Below are positions 12,375-23,360 of a stretch of DNA of 64,000 nt, in pieces. The DNA is taken from assembly GCA_020746875.1 (NCBI GenBank), contig JAGTJL010000011.1, positions 1,550,001 through 1,614,000 on the forward strand, written 5' to 3'. The notes under the pieces are model-generated. The model saw nothing but the letters and a program-made list of their open reading frames with translations. It did no database searches and was not told the DNA's origin. Within the stretch, counting starts at the first letter, position 1. Every line of letters begins with the position of its first letter. Made by a program: the position numbers and the translations under genes. The DNA is from Rhexocercosporidium sp. MPI-PUGE-AT-0058. Its lineage: Eukaryota; Ascomycota; Leotiomycetes; Helotiales.

Positions 12375-13302
12375 ATGGCAGCCCCAACGCCCACTTTGAA
12401 CTCGGGAAACGGACAGGTGTATGGAGGCTTTCCACAACGAGACGAGAACCTTCCTGAAGTCGTGATTGATACTTCCCCACAGGCCCTCTCGAATCTCGAA
12501 GCCGAGTACCAGAGGAAGCATCTCGAAGAGCACGAGCCCAAGTATCCCGCTATGGACGACACTACGTCGAAGATGGTTGTCCCCACCGAGCTCGAGATAC
12601 AGGGACAGTATCCGCAGACGCCTAGTGCGGAAAAGCCACTAGCGAAGGAGGGGAGAGTATGCGGGTTGACGCGCAAGGTATTCTTCGTCGTCCTGGGGGT
12701 CCTTTTCGTCATCATCGCAGCCAGCGTTGGAGGCGGCGTTGGCGGAGCTGTCGCGGCTTCGAGATCAAACAACCCAGCTCCCGCCACGGCAAGTTCGGAA
12801 CCATTGAGCAGGTAAGCGATCCAACGTCATGGCGCCAGCACTATACATCGAATAGCTAATCATCTCCGCCAGTACCGAAGCAGCGTCGATAACTTTACAA
12901 TCATCCACTAGTACCCCAGCAACGTCGACAACCTCACAACCATCCGCCAACACCTCCTCCAGAACGGCATCCGCCTCCCCGACAGCGACTTTCCTCAATA
13001 ACCAGACCGCCCCCACCAACAGTCTCGCCTTCCAAGGCTTCTCTGAGACTGACTACCAAGGGAACGCAACAGCCATCATCCGCGACGAAGGCGGCACAAA
13101 CTTTACCTTTAATATCAATAGCTACGTTTGGTTGCCGAACACAACTGCCTGTTGCCTGTCCTTCTGCACAAATGCGACGAATGAAGGGCTTATTGGTTGG
13201 CGGTGCGATGCACGGTACCAGAAACAGTCATCAGGGTTCTTTGGGAGAATTTTTGTGTGGTGTGGGTTGGAGCACACGGATGAAAATGCTAAGTGCGTAT
13301 AA
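12375..13302 (+). CDS. Single-pass membrane protein with Cys-rich C-terminal domain, 288 aa
   Basis: Two exons, 12375-12811 and 12873-13302, are joined by a 61-bp GT-AG intron with a GCTAATC branch-like site. The N-terminal 100 residues are polar and probably cytoplasmic. A Gly/Val-rich transmembrane helix follows (about 102-128, KVFFVVLGVLFVIIAASVGG), then a Ser/Thr/Ala/Pro stalk likely to be O-glycosylated. A compact C-terminal domain has several N-x-S/T sites and cysteines in the pattern CC-x3-C, x~15-C, x~15-C and a final C. The layout matches a widespread fungal type of unknown function with a cell-wall-facing Cys-rich ectodomain; I cannot name the family. The gene is intact and lies next to the MITE cluster. 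Confidence 0.75.
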
Positions 13303-13782
13303 GTAAGTGGCTTCCTAGTATGTCATCTAGTTGCTTTTGGGGGTTCTTACTGACGAAGACGATGTCAGTTAGATAGTTGGGGGGGGGATGGTGTTAAGTT
13401 GTTCAATTAATCCGCATACCCAAATGTCATGTGAGGTAGCTATCAACCAGTTTCTGGTATCTTTCTTGTCAGAATGAAGAATGTGGTGTGCGTGGGCTAT
13501 CGCAGAGCGTCTTTGTCGCCAAAGGAATTGCTTCACAGTTAAAGCACGACGGTGCATCGAACGAATGAATGGCAGGTCATTCTCCGCAATTAAAATGAAG
13601 GCCGGTGACCAGGCGCCCAGGAGGTCTGCGGGTTAGCAGAGGAAACAAAGCAGTAGTTGGTGCCACGCAGGGGGCCTATGGAAGAAGGGCCTTTATTGAT
13701 AGAAGTTGACTCAAGGCGGAGGTGAAGGTTCAAAGGCACGATGGGGGAGATCTTGAATGGTTAAGAAGTAGTGGTTAAGGTA
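13303..13782. other. Intergenic, no gene seen
   Basis: This is 3' flanking DNA of the membrane-protein gene with a G9 run near 13379-13387. Short open frames lack any recognisable motif. Composition stays balanced up to the MITE boundary at 13781. Confidence 0.4.
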
Positions 13783-14567
13783 AGAGTTGTGGCCACAGCT
13801 CGTGGGCCCCCCAAGCGAGAACATCAAAAAACCCTTTGTTTTCAAAATTTTATAACTTTTTTAAATTCTAATGATTTTTCTTAAAAGTGAATAGTATTAT
13901 AAACAAATAAATAGTTATAAAGAAACTTTAATTACATTTTTAAATCTATAAGCTAAAGTTCAAATTTTAATAACCTTATGCAAAGATATTACAACGTTAA
14001 ATATTTATCTTTTTTAAACTCAATTATTAGAATTAATAATTAATAGTCTCTTATTTTAAAAAGAGTTTATAAAATAATAAGTATAGCTTTAATATATACT
14101 TGAATTTAAGCTTAAAATATAACTTTTTATTATAATTATAAAAGCTTTAAATAAGTATAAAAACGGAAATTTTCAACGAAATGCACTCAAATTTGAAATA
14201 TTAATATCTTTTTAAAAGTTTATAATAATAGAATAAGTTTATACTTTAATATTAAATTTAGTAACATATTAAAAGTTTATATAAAGATTAATATACATTT
14301 ATAAGAGCTTAAAAATATTAATATTTAATTAAATAATTAAAATATTATATTATATAATATAAGATAATAATACCGCTATACAAATATATTCAAAATTTAA
14401 TAATGAATAATGAATTTAAAAATATAATTAAATAATTAATAATAATACTCACTTATCTATATATAAACTTAAAATCAAGAAATTTTATTAAAAGGTCGCG
14501 AAATTATAAGATTATAAAATCTTAATGTTCTCGCTTAGGGGGGCCCACGAGCTGTGGCCACAACTCT
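13783..14567. mobile_element. Non-autonomous TIR transposon (mariner/pogo-like MITE), 785 bp
   Basis: The ends are a 43-44 bp inverted repeat starting AGAGTTGTGGCCACAGCTCG and running through a C6 block and AAGCGAGAACAT. The two ends differ by one inserted base. TA dinucleotides flank both ends (13781-13782 and 14568-14569), the target duplication of Tc1/mariner-superfamily elements. The core is extremely AT-rich with no coding frame, while the TIRs keep full GC content, so RIP or drift struck the core only. Confidence 0.82.
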
Positions 14568-14648
14568 TAGATTGAATAGTAACCTTAGCTTAAAATATTA
14601 ATTATGTTCATCGGAGAGCTGCATCCAACCCTGAATAGAATTCGTATG

Positions 14649-15440
14649 CAACGTGTCAAAGAATTATTCAAACTAGTAACTAAAATTCTATTTAGTGAAA
14701 TAGAATAGAATAGAATATGAATAACAGAAATTTAACTTGAATAGAATAGACAATTTTAGTTAGTTAATTAGTTATTCAACTATTCAACTCTATTTTTAAA
14801 AATTTTTTAAGTAATATTAAGCTTAAAATTCCAATAAAAAACACTTATTAAATAAATTTATAATTAATAAAGCTAAAGAAGTAAGGTTTTACGCCGATTT
14901 TAAAGGTTTTATAATACAAGCTTTACTTAATAAGCGTTAAGTTGTAACGACACTAGCAAGGAGAGCGGTGTAAGAGGTATATGGTAGTACTTTAACTGAG
15001 GCTATCGAGAGCTAATAAGTTTAAATACAAAAGAAATAAAAAGATAAAAGGGGGGGGGGGGGGATGGAGAGCGTGAGCTCGTATAAATAGTCGCCTCCGA
15101 AATCCCTTCGGTAGGTACTAGTCCGACGCCATATGACTTAATTACCCCTAAATCCCTGGATTCCCTGACTCGCCAAGAACCTCCTAAGTGCACCTATCGT
15201 CACATAAGTACGATAAGATTTTTTCTAAATTAAGTAAAGCTGCCGTAGTTCCCGAACCTTAAATTAAGCGAGTTGCTTTAATTAGCTAACGGCCCTTACT
15301 AAGCAACTATTCAGCGTTATTCAACTAGAATAGAATAATTACTAATATTAGTTAAATAGAATAGAATATGAGCTGATTTCATTGAATAGAATATAATAGT
15401 CACGTGTTATTCTATTCTATTCTATTCATTTGACACACTG
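14649..15440. mobile_element. hAT-like non-autonomous transposon carrying a solo LTR
   Basis: The 8-bp direct repeat TTCGTATG occurs at 14641-14648 and 15441-15448, the duplication length of hAT elements. The ends are imperfect inverted repeats (CAACGTGTCAAAG on the left; CAGTGTGTCAAATG as the complement of the right). Both subterminal regions hold clusters of GAATAGAATA / TATTCTATTC repeats, as expected for hAT transposase-binding sites. No transposase is encoded. About 267 bp of the length is a later LTR insertion (14943-15204 plus its duplication). Confidence 0.82.
14943..15204 (-). repeat. Solo LTR, family C (262 bp)
   Basis: It begins TGTAACGACA and ends TATCGTCACA, nearly perfect inverted ends, with target duplication TAAGT at 14938-14942 and 15205-15209. 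Read on the minus strand it carries a TATA-like TATTTATA. It includes a long G run near 15050-15063. A heavily RIPped relative lies at 63296-63550. Being isolated and flanked by a duplication, it is a solo LTR left by LTR-LTR recombination. Confidence 0.85.
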
Positions 15441-15448
15441 TTCGTATG

Positions 15449-15949
15449 TCTTGTGCTAGTATACAATCTATGAGTTCACGATTGAGCGCAAAAGATCTAG
15501 AGCCAGACCACCGTACATGCTAACTTACTTAACCTTACTCCTTACACATGAGGCGCTCATTACTATGATTATCTTATTGGCGACAACCGCGACAGCCATT
15601 GACTGCTGTATTCTCATCGAACGGTGAGACCACACCTCGATCGTAATTACTTTTATGCTCAGATATGGAAGCCAGCGCGCCACTGTGACTAGCCGCTCAG
15701 GGCCACACAAGACACACACCGGTTTCCTTGCGGGCATCTCAGGCATTGCAGATATCTTTAAAAATCACTCAGTTGACAGCGCGGCTGTAGCCTTCTCGGA
15801 ATATGGGCTAATTTTAGCATCATGAGATACAGGCTCGTGGCCCTGTCTGCCCAACCAGTGTGAGCACATGCCTCGGCTGCTCCTTCAGCTCCTTCGAAAC
15901 AGACCTCATCTCGCTCAGGACATTTGTTTCTTAGTCGTTACAAGTATGT
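15449..15949. other. Intergenic, no gene seen
   Basis: Balanced-composition DNA between the hAT element and the HET pseudogene. Short open frames on both strands show no motif. The upstream end of the HET gene may reach into this stretch but I could not place a start codon. Confidence 0.4.
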
Positions 15950-17860
15950 TCGACACCAACAAAGAAGACCCTAGCTTTGGGCAATGGAGCATATCAATAC
16001 CAGCAACTACCAACGCAAGAGTCCATCAGGCTCATCAATCTCGAGCCAGGATCAAATCCAGACATCTTAGCGTGCAGCTTTTAGATGGTCGATGTTCATA
16101 GTTCTCTAGAATACATCGCATTATCATCTTCTGGAGAGACGAGACTAGCAAGGTGCTCATCACCTATGATGGTAAATCAATATCCGTCACTTCAAACCTG
16201 CTGGATGCGCTGCAGAAATTTTGCGGACTTGAAAACAAAACGAGGCTGTGGGCGGATGCTCTGTGTATCAATCAACAGGACAACCTGGAGAAGAACAGGC
16301 AGGTTGCTATGATAGCCACGATCTACAGCAATGCTTCAAAGGTCTTTGTCTGGCTTGGACCCGATGCCTATGATGACGCCCCAATGATCTTTGCAGACAT
16401 CGAGGTATTGATTGAAGGGCTTGCGGATTTTGCTATCATGGGAGGGAAGTTCAAACGTTTCGAGGCCGAAACTTGTGATCTCGATAGAGAGCTTGCAGAT
16501 TGTACACCTATGGTGTACGGGTTTCCGACCATCGCTCTGTTCGAGCCTGATGAGGAAGAGAAAGCACGGTTCGAGAGGTTCCTTCGCCTCGCATGGCTCT
16601 CCCGAACTTGGGTGCTCCAAGAGGTTGAACTCGCCTCCCAAGCCTTCATGCTCTGGGGAGACACAGCGCAATAGTGGAATTCGGTCAGAACTACTTACAT
16701 GTTTCTCCTTCACTATTGGAAACCCTTTCTAGTCAGACTGGGCTTCACTGAAGGATTCGAGGGTATCCGCAACCTCTACATGGCCTTCTCATTTTTTGCG
16801 CCTCGAGCTACCTTTTTCCATCTCCTGAACAACACTCGGCAATTCAAAGCTACGAACGCCAGGGACAAAATCTTTGGGCTTCTTTCTCATCCAACGTCTC
16901 GAACCATTAGCATGGCAACATGGCGCCCAAAGAATTGGGAAACCGACGGCGATATCGAGCATTGGCCACCCGCTTCCTCTCCGACATGCATGAGATCTGG
17001 ACTGTCAATGAATTGGCTGAGAGCTGGTCAAAAGAAACATACAAAGGCAAAGAGCTTCCACCTCCTCTCGTTGACTCAGACTACAACAAATCCGTAGAAT
17101 ATGTTTATCGCGATCTCGCATCTCTGACATCGACCGGAAGACTTCCCTCGAGATTCTGACTGCCGTACAACATGTTCCCGACAGCTCAGGGCCCCTTCCT
17201 ATTCCCAGTTGGGTCCCGCGCTGGGATCAGTACATTGGTACTCCGATTCTAGGACTCTATTCGAATGACCACTTCGCTTCTGCGAATCGAGATGCCATCG
17301 TGACCCCATCTGGGAATCCAGACAGGTTGATCATACGTGGATATATCGTGTCCAGAATAGTTCACATAGTATTCTGCTTAGCTCCTCGTCTTTCGATCTC
17401 CCTTTGCCATCTAACGAAGTTCATGGACCAGACTCACCCCCTAGTTCATAGATTTTGGGATAGCATTCCCTTTTCTTCAGGTCTTGCGAGAGTTCATAGG
17501 GCTGGCGGGTACCCATACCCTCAGCTGCTCAGCGAAGTCGCAGGTTACGCGCTTGTAGATCTCAATAGCGGCCTTTATAAGTTTACATTAAGACGTGGGT
17601 CAATTGCAAAAACGTAGGCGAAGTGGACGAATTTGATCTCAAGGCAGATGCAGCATCGTACTGGGAAAGAGTCTTCTTCGGTAGTGAAGGAGATCCAGCC
17701 ATCCAAGAAGAGGAGCGAGTGCTATGCTTATGGTCTGATGCAGGGACAAGCCGCCAGAGGGAGACAGCTGATAAGAGATATTGAACTGGTGTGATTTTTC
17801 AGTCAACATCGCAGCAATGTTCGTGGGCCAGGCCGCATGGGAATCACGTAAATTTTTTAC
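15950..17860 (+). pseudogene. Heterokaryon-incompatibility (HET) domain protein, broken
   Basis: The HET domain is unmistakable: IRLINLEPGS near 16030, then IALS at about 16120, TRLWADALCINQQDNLEKNR at about 16231-16290, and ASKVFVWLG, GFPTIALFEP, WLSRTWVLQEV and NARDKIFGLLSHP downstream. HET proteins trigger nonself recognition and cell death after hyphal fusion. Lesions seen: TAG at 16082-16084; a frameshift near 16126 inside the usual ALSYVWGD motif; TAG at 16672-16674; frameshifts near 16930 and 17125; a further stop after 17614. The C-terminal trace NIAAMFVGQAAWES reaches about 17850. Introns could explain some breaks, but the damage within the HET motif argues for a dead gene. Confidence 0.85.
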
Positions 17861-18094
17861 ACTCTTGCAACGAAGTTTCAATTCCTAATCCCTCACTTCC
17901 CGGTCTATCTCTGTCCTCGATGATTCGAAGATCTCGGCAGTCACTGTTCGGCCTTGGAGCAAGGACTGTTTCCTTGCCCTCGCACAAATCAAAAGACTTT
18001 TAGTCCCACGGGTTCTCGTGCTCTACACCCGCCAATCCACTGTTAATGGATGTTCACCTGGTCTTCATTTGGTGTCAAAGATCAGGCTGCGGAT

Positions 18095-18960
18095 TAATTC
18101 GTTTAGCATAGTTATATTAAAAGCCCGTGAGAGCTCGTCTTTAATATAGTCCTCAAAACTCTGATAATATTAAGCTCGCAGGCTATTGTCCGTTTATTCC
18201 AGGCGTATAACGCAGCGCTGGAACTCGGCGGTATAGTTATGGACAATGTTTTGTTAGTATATGCCGAGTAATTAAGTGTTTTTCGGCCTGTTCGATTTCG
18301 TCCGGGTCTCCGAAGACTCTTTTAATAGTAGTAATAAAGCTAACGACGGTCCTGAAAACAACTTTGTTTTTCTCGGTTATCGTAATAAAATATATTCTTT
18401 CGGCGCGGTTTATAAAGTAATCGCTTAAGGCTGGCTCGATCTAATAAGCGGTTATGTCTCTTAAGAACAAGGCGATTTATATAACTTTTAATAGCTCGGT
18501 CGTGAATTTGTCTTCATTAAAAGCGAGGTATATATTATATTAGAGAATAAACTGCTTAAGATTATTGCGCTGCTTATAATAAGTATCGGGCTTTTAGACC
18601 TTAAGGGCAATGAGCTTAGTTAATTTAGCAACTTGAAGCTTTAAGGCTTTCTCGGGTTCTCTTGCCTTCTTCCTCTTCGTAAATCCGGAGGTAGATATAA
18701 TATCTGTATAACGATACTATAAAGGCTCGTCTAATCTCGGTTGTTTCTTAAATCTATATGACATTAAGCGTAACTCCATATAATGCGGACACTGCCACGT
18801 AACTTAATAGCCTGTGCGTAACCTCTACTACAGCTTAACTCTCCTCGATTTAACGTAGCAAATTAACGACTCTCGTATCGATGCCTTTTATAAGCCCGAA
18901 TTATTACGCTACTTATAATATACGCTTAATTTTAATATAATCGCAGTTTTAAGAGCCTGT
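18095..18960 (-). mobile_element. Gypsy gag fragment, RIP-damaged
   Basis: The complement reads as a retrotransposon gag and resembles the stretch at about 62880-63295, also minus strand. Shared landmarks on the plus strand include AAATAATCGCTTAA-like blocks, an AAGCGATTTATA block and TAAGTATC-GG near the end. No open frame remains. The composition change at about 18090 marks the border of the HET island. Confidence 0.6.
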
Positions 18961-19749
18961 CTCGACCTGTCGAAAGTGCTGTAAGCGTAAGGCTATTCTC
19001 TTTATCGAACGAACCTCGGACCTTTGTCTTTCGTGTAAGCGTATACGACTTTTTACAAACTTTTTTTTTAAACGATTAAATTAAAGAATACTTACGTGTA
19101 TTTATATTATAATCGAAGGCAAGACTATTACCGCGAAAAGAAAAGGTATACTTTTTTTATTTAAAGTCGCGCTCGACGGTTTAAACGAATATAATAAGTC
19201 GTTAAGCGAGTTTTACGGAACTAATTACGGCTCGAGGAATAAAAAAAAGCTTTAGTTCAAGGGTTTTCACGGTAGTAAGACTTAGTAACAAGGGCATTAC
19301 CGGCAGCAAGAAAGGTATATAGAGCCTCGAGAGGAAAAGCGTTTGAAAGAAGATAAAACAGATTCGGCAGAGCTACAAAAGAACTAAGAACCGTAGGAGA
19401 GCTACGAGAATAAAGATGCGGACGAGTCGGAAGAGGGCTAGGAACCGTATAAGGACGAAGAGCCGCAAGAGGATTACGAGGATAAAAATCCGGATAAGTC
19501 GCAAGAGAGTAAGGAACCGCAAGAGACCTACGATAATAAAGATATAATAAAAGATAAAGAAGATCCGGTAAAAGGTAAAGAAAATCCGGTAGAAGATAAA
19601 AAGGATCCGGTAAAACCTTAATTTTATTCTTCGTGTAATTAAAAGCAGGCATTACCGGATTTCAGAGGCTTTTTTATATGTAATATTTGCCAGGAACGGA
19701 ATAAAAGAGCTAATAAAACTAAAAGAAATAAATTAAAAAAGAAATAAAA
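18961..19749. other. AT-rich block with a GA-rich low-complexity core
   Basis: The stretch 19290-19620 is rich in GAG, AAG and GAA triplets with many CpGs and looks like a RIPped Glu/Lys-rich coding repeat on the plus strand. It leads directly into the hairpin-bearing repeat at 19750. A similar arrangement occurs at 25640-26290, so this is probably the coding part of the same element family. I cannot identify the protein. Confidence 0.4.
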
Positions 19750-19940
19750 ATAGTTAAGCAATTAAAGGTCCGGGATTTACCCCGAAGCTTACGGAGGGCG
19801 TGGATTAGCGCAGCGACGGGCTGAAAAGCAAATCGTATAATAAAAACAGTATAAACCTACTTTTCTGACCGTAGCGAAGCGAGGTCCCCTAGCCCCGGAG
19901 CTTGCGGAGGGCTGCCGGGGCAAGACCTCGTAAGATTGAA
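19750..19940 (+). repeat. Dispersed repeat with GC-rich hairpin, copy 1
   Basis: It starts near GGTCCGGGATTTACCCCGAAG and ends in a strong fold-back at about 19886-19936, with outer stem GAGGTC/GACCTC and inner stem GCCCCGG/CCGGGGC around a TTGCGGAGGG loop. Homologous copies occur at 26290-26475 and, reversed, at 54598-54665, with a partial one near 54790-54880. The hairpin keeps its GC content while its surroundings are RIPped. Element class unknown. Confidence 0.65.
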
Positions 19941-19944
19941 GTAA

Positions 19945-21240
19945 GTAACCGAAACTAGAAATAAGGCTCTGAGAGCTCTAAACCATCACTGTGACCATAA
20001 GCCGTTGTATACGTAAATACACAGAGAGCAAGTAGTTAGTATACTTAGAATATCAAAGTGCAGAACCTAAAGGGTTTTACGAGAGGCTATACATACACAG
20101 GAATAAAGGTTAGCGGCCTGAGGCACATAAGGCACTAAAGGCATCGAGAGCACTAGTCGTCACAGTCATAATATCTTTAATTCCTACGTCGCTCTTTTCT
20201 TCTTTTATAATTATAAATAAACTTGTTTTTAGTAATAATACTTAAAGTATAAAGTTTTTGGTTTTGATTAATACGAGGCGTATAAGCTTGTTAATTCGAA
20301 TTAATTATAAAATGAAATTATAAGACGCTCGATTTTGAATACGAATCAAGATATTATAAGTAATAATTAAACAATTTTATAAATTTAAATAATAACATTT
20401 TATTACTTCAAAAATTACTTTAGTTATATAAAACTTCGATTCTAGGTATAAGCCTTACTAAACCGTCTTTTAAAACGCATAAGCCCCCGCGACTTGTTTA
20501 GCTAATTAATATATTACGTGACCCTTAGCTCTCGTGATTTTGTCCTTATCTTGGCTTCTTTATATAATAGGACTGCCAAGCCTTAGGGTCAAAATACACG
20601 TGATCATATAAGCGGGCTTTTAAGATCTCTTTTATAGCTTTTTTATTTATTTTCTAAGTTATTAAAGGCTTCACTTTTATATTTCTTAAGAGTTATAATT
20701 ATGTGGTATTCTAAGTAGTCTTACTCATTTTTCGCCTAAGTTGTATTAATTTTTAGTAAAATGTGTGTATTTGGGTTTAGGTATATTATTAATAATATCC
20801 TAAGTTTATATGTTGCATAATTCGCCGTGGGTAGCCCGGTGATTGCCTAACGGGCTATTAAGACCGGTAGAATCCTAGGTTTAACAGTTACAGTTCTGTT
20901 ATTAAGCAGGTATTATAGACTCAATAGGTTAGGCTTTATCTTTATATTAAGGTTAAGCTTTATTAAAGAGAAATTAACTTTCTTTACTAGAGTAGTAGTA
21001 ACAAAGTCTAATATTATATTACGAGTTCGCTGAAGGCTTTTTTTGATCGCCCGTTGTTCGCGTTTTACTTCGTGTGTAATAATAGAGTAGGTTAAAGTCG
21101 GCGAAGCTTAGTAGACTAATCTTATAATAGGCCAGCTTTACCTTCGTGCGAGTCCTTTTGAGTTTGGGCTTAATTAATAAGCGTAGTCGTTTTTAACCTC
21201 ACGCTTCTTTTAAGCAATATATTTTTTAGTAGGTCGAAGA
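19945..21240. other. No gene; weakly RIPped then AT-rich DNA
   Basis: Bases 19945-20165 have intermediate composition and may be transposon tail. From 20170 the DNA is AT-rich. An inverted pair (CACGTGACCCTTAG- type ends) can be seen near 20515-20610, possibly a short palindromic insertion. No coding trace recognised. Confidence 0.35.
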
Positions 21241-21653
21241 TCTAAATACAGTCTTTGAATAAAGTTTAGGGCTGAGCTCGCACCTTTGGAGAGTTCATCG
21301 GAAAGATTTGTGAGGGAATACATTGTTCTAGTTAGTTAGATAATCAACAAGAAGTTGATTGTAATTACGCATCCTCAAGCATCAACCGGTTGGAGTGCTA
21401 TTGAATGAAGTACGTGGCTCTGTCGCATCCCGTTCGCTTCGCCAAGTATTTGTCGTTTGCGTATTTCGGGTCAAGATTAGGGTCAGCATTCAGATTCCCA
21501 CAGCGAAGCCGAATCTTCACTATGTCTTAAGGCAAGCTCGTTATCCAGTGAACTCGATTCAGCTTCGGCGGGATTTGACTGAAAAAGACTTGCCAGGCCA
21601 GTACTAACTACACGGGGGCTGATACCAAGAAATGGAACGTCTATGCCAAATAA
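21241..21653. other. Island edge, no gene seen
   Basis: Composition becomes balanced here. A 70-codon open frame at 21395-21607 has no recognisable motif and no splice context, so I do not call a gene. Confidence 0.35.
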
Positions 21654-21980
21654 TTATGCCCGAGATTCTCTGACGTGAAGGATCTTGTAGTTTCCAGAGG
21701 TAGCTTGGAACAATGTCACATCAGCCGCAACGATAACGCCCATGCTGTGACCAATCAACACAACGTCTATCCTGTCGTCTTCGTGTGGCTTCAGCCAGCT
21801 ACTAAAATCATCTCTGGCATAGGAGATGGGTCGTCTTGATCGATACCGTGGGTACACCTTGGAATGAACAACATGACTCGCCGCTAACTTAGCCGTCAGG
21901 GGATAGTGCAGATGAGCTGGAAAGCTTCTAAAACTCGCTTCACTGCCAAGACATCCGTGGTGTAAATCATGAGAAGTCGC
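21654..21980 (-). pseudogene. Alpha/beta-hydrolase (lipase-like) fragment
   Basis: The minus strand reads FRSFPAHLHYPLTAKLAASH, then KVYPRYRSRRPISYARDDFSSWL, then DVVLIGHSMGVIVAADVTLF, ending at a stop at 21654. This matches the segment around the nucleophile elbow of a fungal cytoplasmic alpha/beta-hydrolase family, with GHSMG the catalytic Ser motif (the usual second Gly after it is Val here). The protein should continue far beyond this point with the acid and His residues, and an N-terminus should precede it. Neither is found nearby, so it is probably a truncated relic. Confidence 0.6.
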
Positions 21981-23240
21981 CTCGCATTCAGAGACGCTGT
22001 CGGACAGAGCGATGCCGCGGAGGATGAGCGAGGATCGAGGACGAGGGGGTTTCCGGATAACGAAGTGCTAGGACACTTCGTCGGAGGTCGGGGAGGCAAT
22101 GCAGGCGGGATCTCTATGCCGGAAACTTGTTTCACGGCTGTTCGACACTGTGGGGGCGACCTTGAATAGGAACGAAAGTGTGCAGCTGGGAGCAGAGGAC
22201 AAACAAGCAGACATGTGGGCAATTCGTCGTGGCCGGAACGACTGTATGTTTGGGCTGCACCTCGGTCGACGTTGAGCGAACGAGCGCATGTCCAGGGACG
22301 CGGAGTAGCTGTACTCTTACCTCCGTAAACCAGCCGGCCAAAGTCTATGGTGGTCATAGCTCAAGAGAAGGTGCAGGGAGTCGGCCTGCATACAGTATGA
22401 CCGGCTACTTTTATGCCAAGAATGTCACCCTCTTGCTACTTCCATCTCAACAACGTCAACTAATTCATGAAGACATGCCTGTGGGGAAATTTGGTGTGAT
22501 TTGTGTGAGTTGCGTGTGGAGATTTCAGGCCTCGGTATCTTGGTTTCTAGAGTGTTCTGAGGAATTCTTCGATTAGTGGGATTTTGTCCCTTGTTTGCAT
22601 TTCGGAAACGCTGTTTCAGACCACGAGAACACATAAATCACATTGAAGAAAAGGATGTTGATGTTAACGCTTTCCTAAAACCGGCTCTAATGTCTTAAAA
22701 CAGGAGGCAGTGCTAAAGCGAGCACCAAACTAGAACCGGTAAGGTGTATGAGAAAAATATTGCGTATACGATGTATCTACTTTATACTATAGGTAAATAA
22801 TGTACATTCGATGTCGGTGCACTTTGCCACGACCTTACTTCTTGAGGAAGCAAAATACCGTGAAATTAGAAGATAGTTCGCTGTACAGCCCTAGGTTTGT
22901 GCCACTAACTAGAAACCGCAGACAGTGAATGTACATCATTTCGGGCATGTACTGTACCAATTAAATTCGCAACTGGCAAAGAACCATGCCCTGACCTCGT
23001 TAATGGTACCTTAGATCACCTATAATATTGTAGGCCGAACGGCATAAGTTCTATTGTTTCAGTCATTCGCATGGTTTGGGACAGTGTTTTAGTGCGATCC
23101 ATTCACATGGAGATTCACAAGGTCGCAAAGAGACAATAGCCTTAGATCCTCGGCTTCCCATCAACATTCGCAATTCTTCATGTGGTGGACAACAATGCTC
23201 AGTCTCTGCCATTTGACAGACCCGCGATTTTTGCTGAAAC
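21981..23240. other. Intergenic, 1.26 kb, no supported gene
   Basis: Overlapping short open frames exist on both strands between 21900 and 22640, but they overlap one another and show no conserved motif. From 22640 the DNA is moderately AT-rich and is the distal promoter of the lipase gene. Confidence 0.4.
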
Positions 23241-23246
23241 CTGTCA

Positions 23247-23252
23247 TATAAA
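23247..23252 (+). promoter_or_regulatory. TATA box of the lipase gene
   Basis: TATAAA lies 109 bp before the ATG at 23361, and a pyrimidine-rich leader (TCCTCTCC-type) follows. Spacing and context fit a fungal core promoter. Confidence 0.5.
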
Positions 23253-23360
23253 GGTAAGCTGGGTTATCCCTTCACCCGAATTTTATGGAAAATAAAAACT
23301 TCAGCTTAAGGTCTCACAATCTAATCTCAATCGTTCAAATCCTATCCAATCAACTTCCTC

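Noticed and set aside
15002..15193. 63-codon minus-strand frame
   Set aside because: It lies wholly within the family-C solo LTR and includes its G-run; not a gene.
19257..19652. 131-codon minus-strand open frame rich in Leu, Pro and Tyr
   Set aside because: It is the antisense of a GA-rich low-complexity tract that precedes a dispersed repeat; the composition explains the open frame and no motif is present.
20825..20895. Possible tRNA-like segment (GGGTAGCCCGGTGATTGCC and following)
   Set aside because: I could not build acceptor, anticodon and T stems from it; no CCTA/GGTTCGA-type B box is in the right place.
21896..22640. Several overlapping open frames on both strands (70-150 codons)
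   Set aside because: They overlap one another, lack motifs, and none continues the hydrolase sequence.
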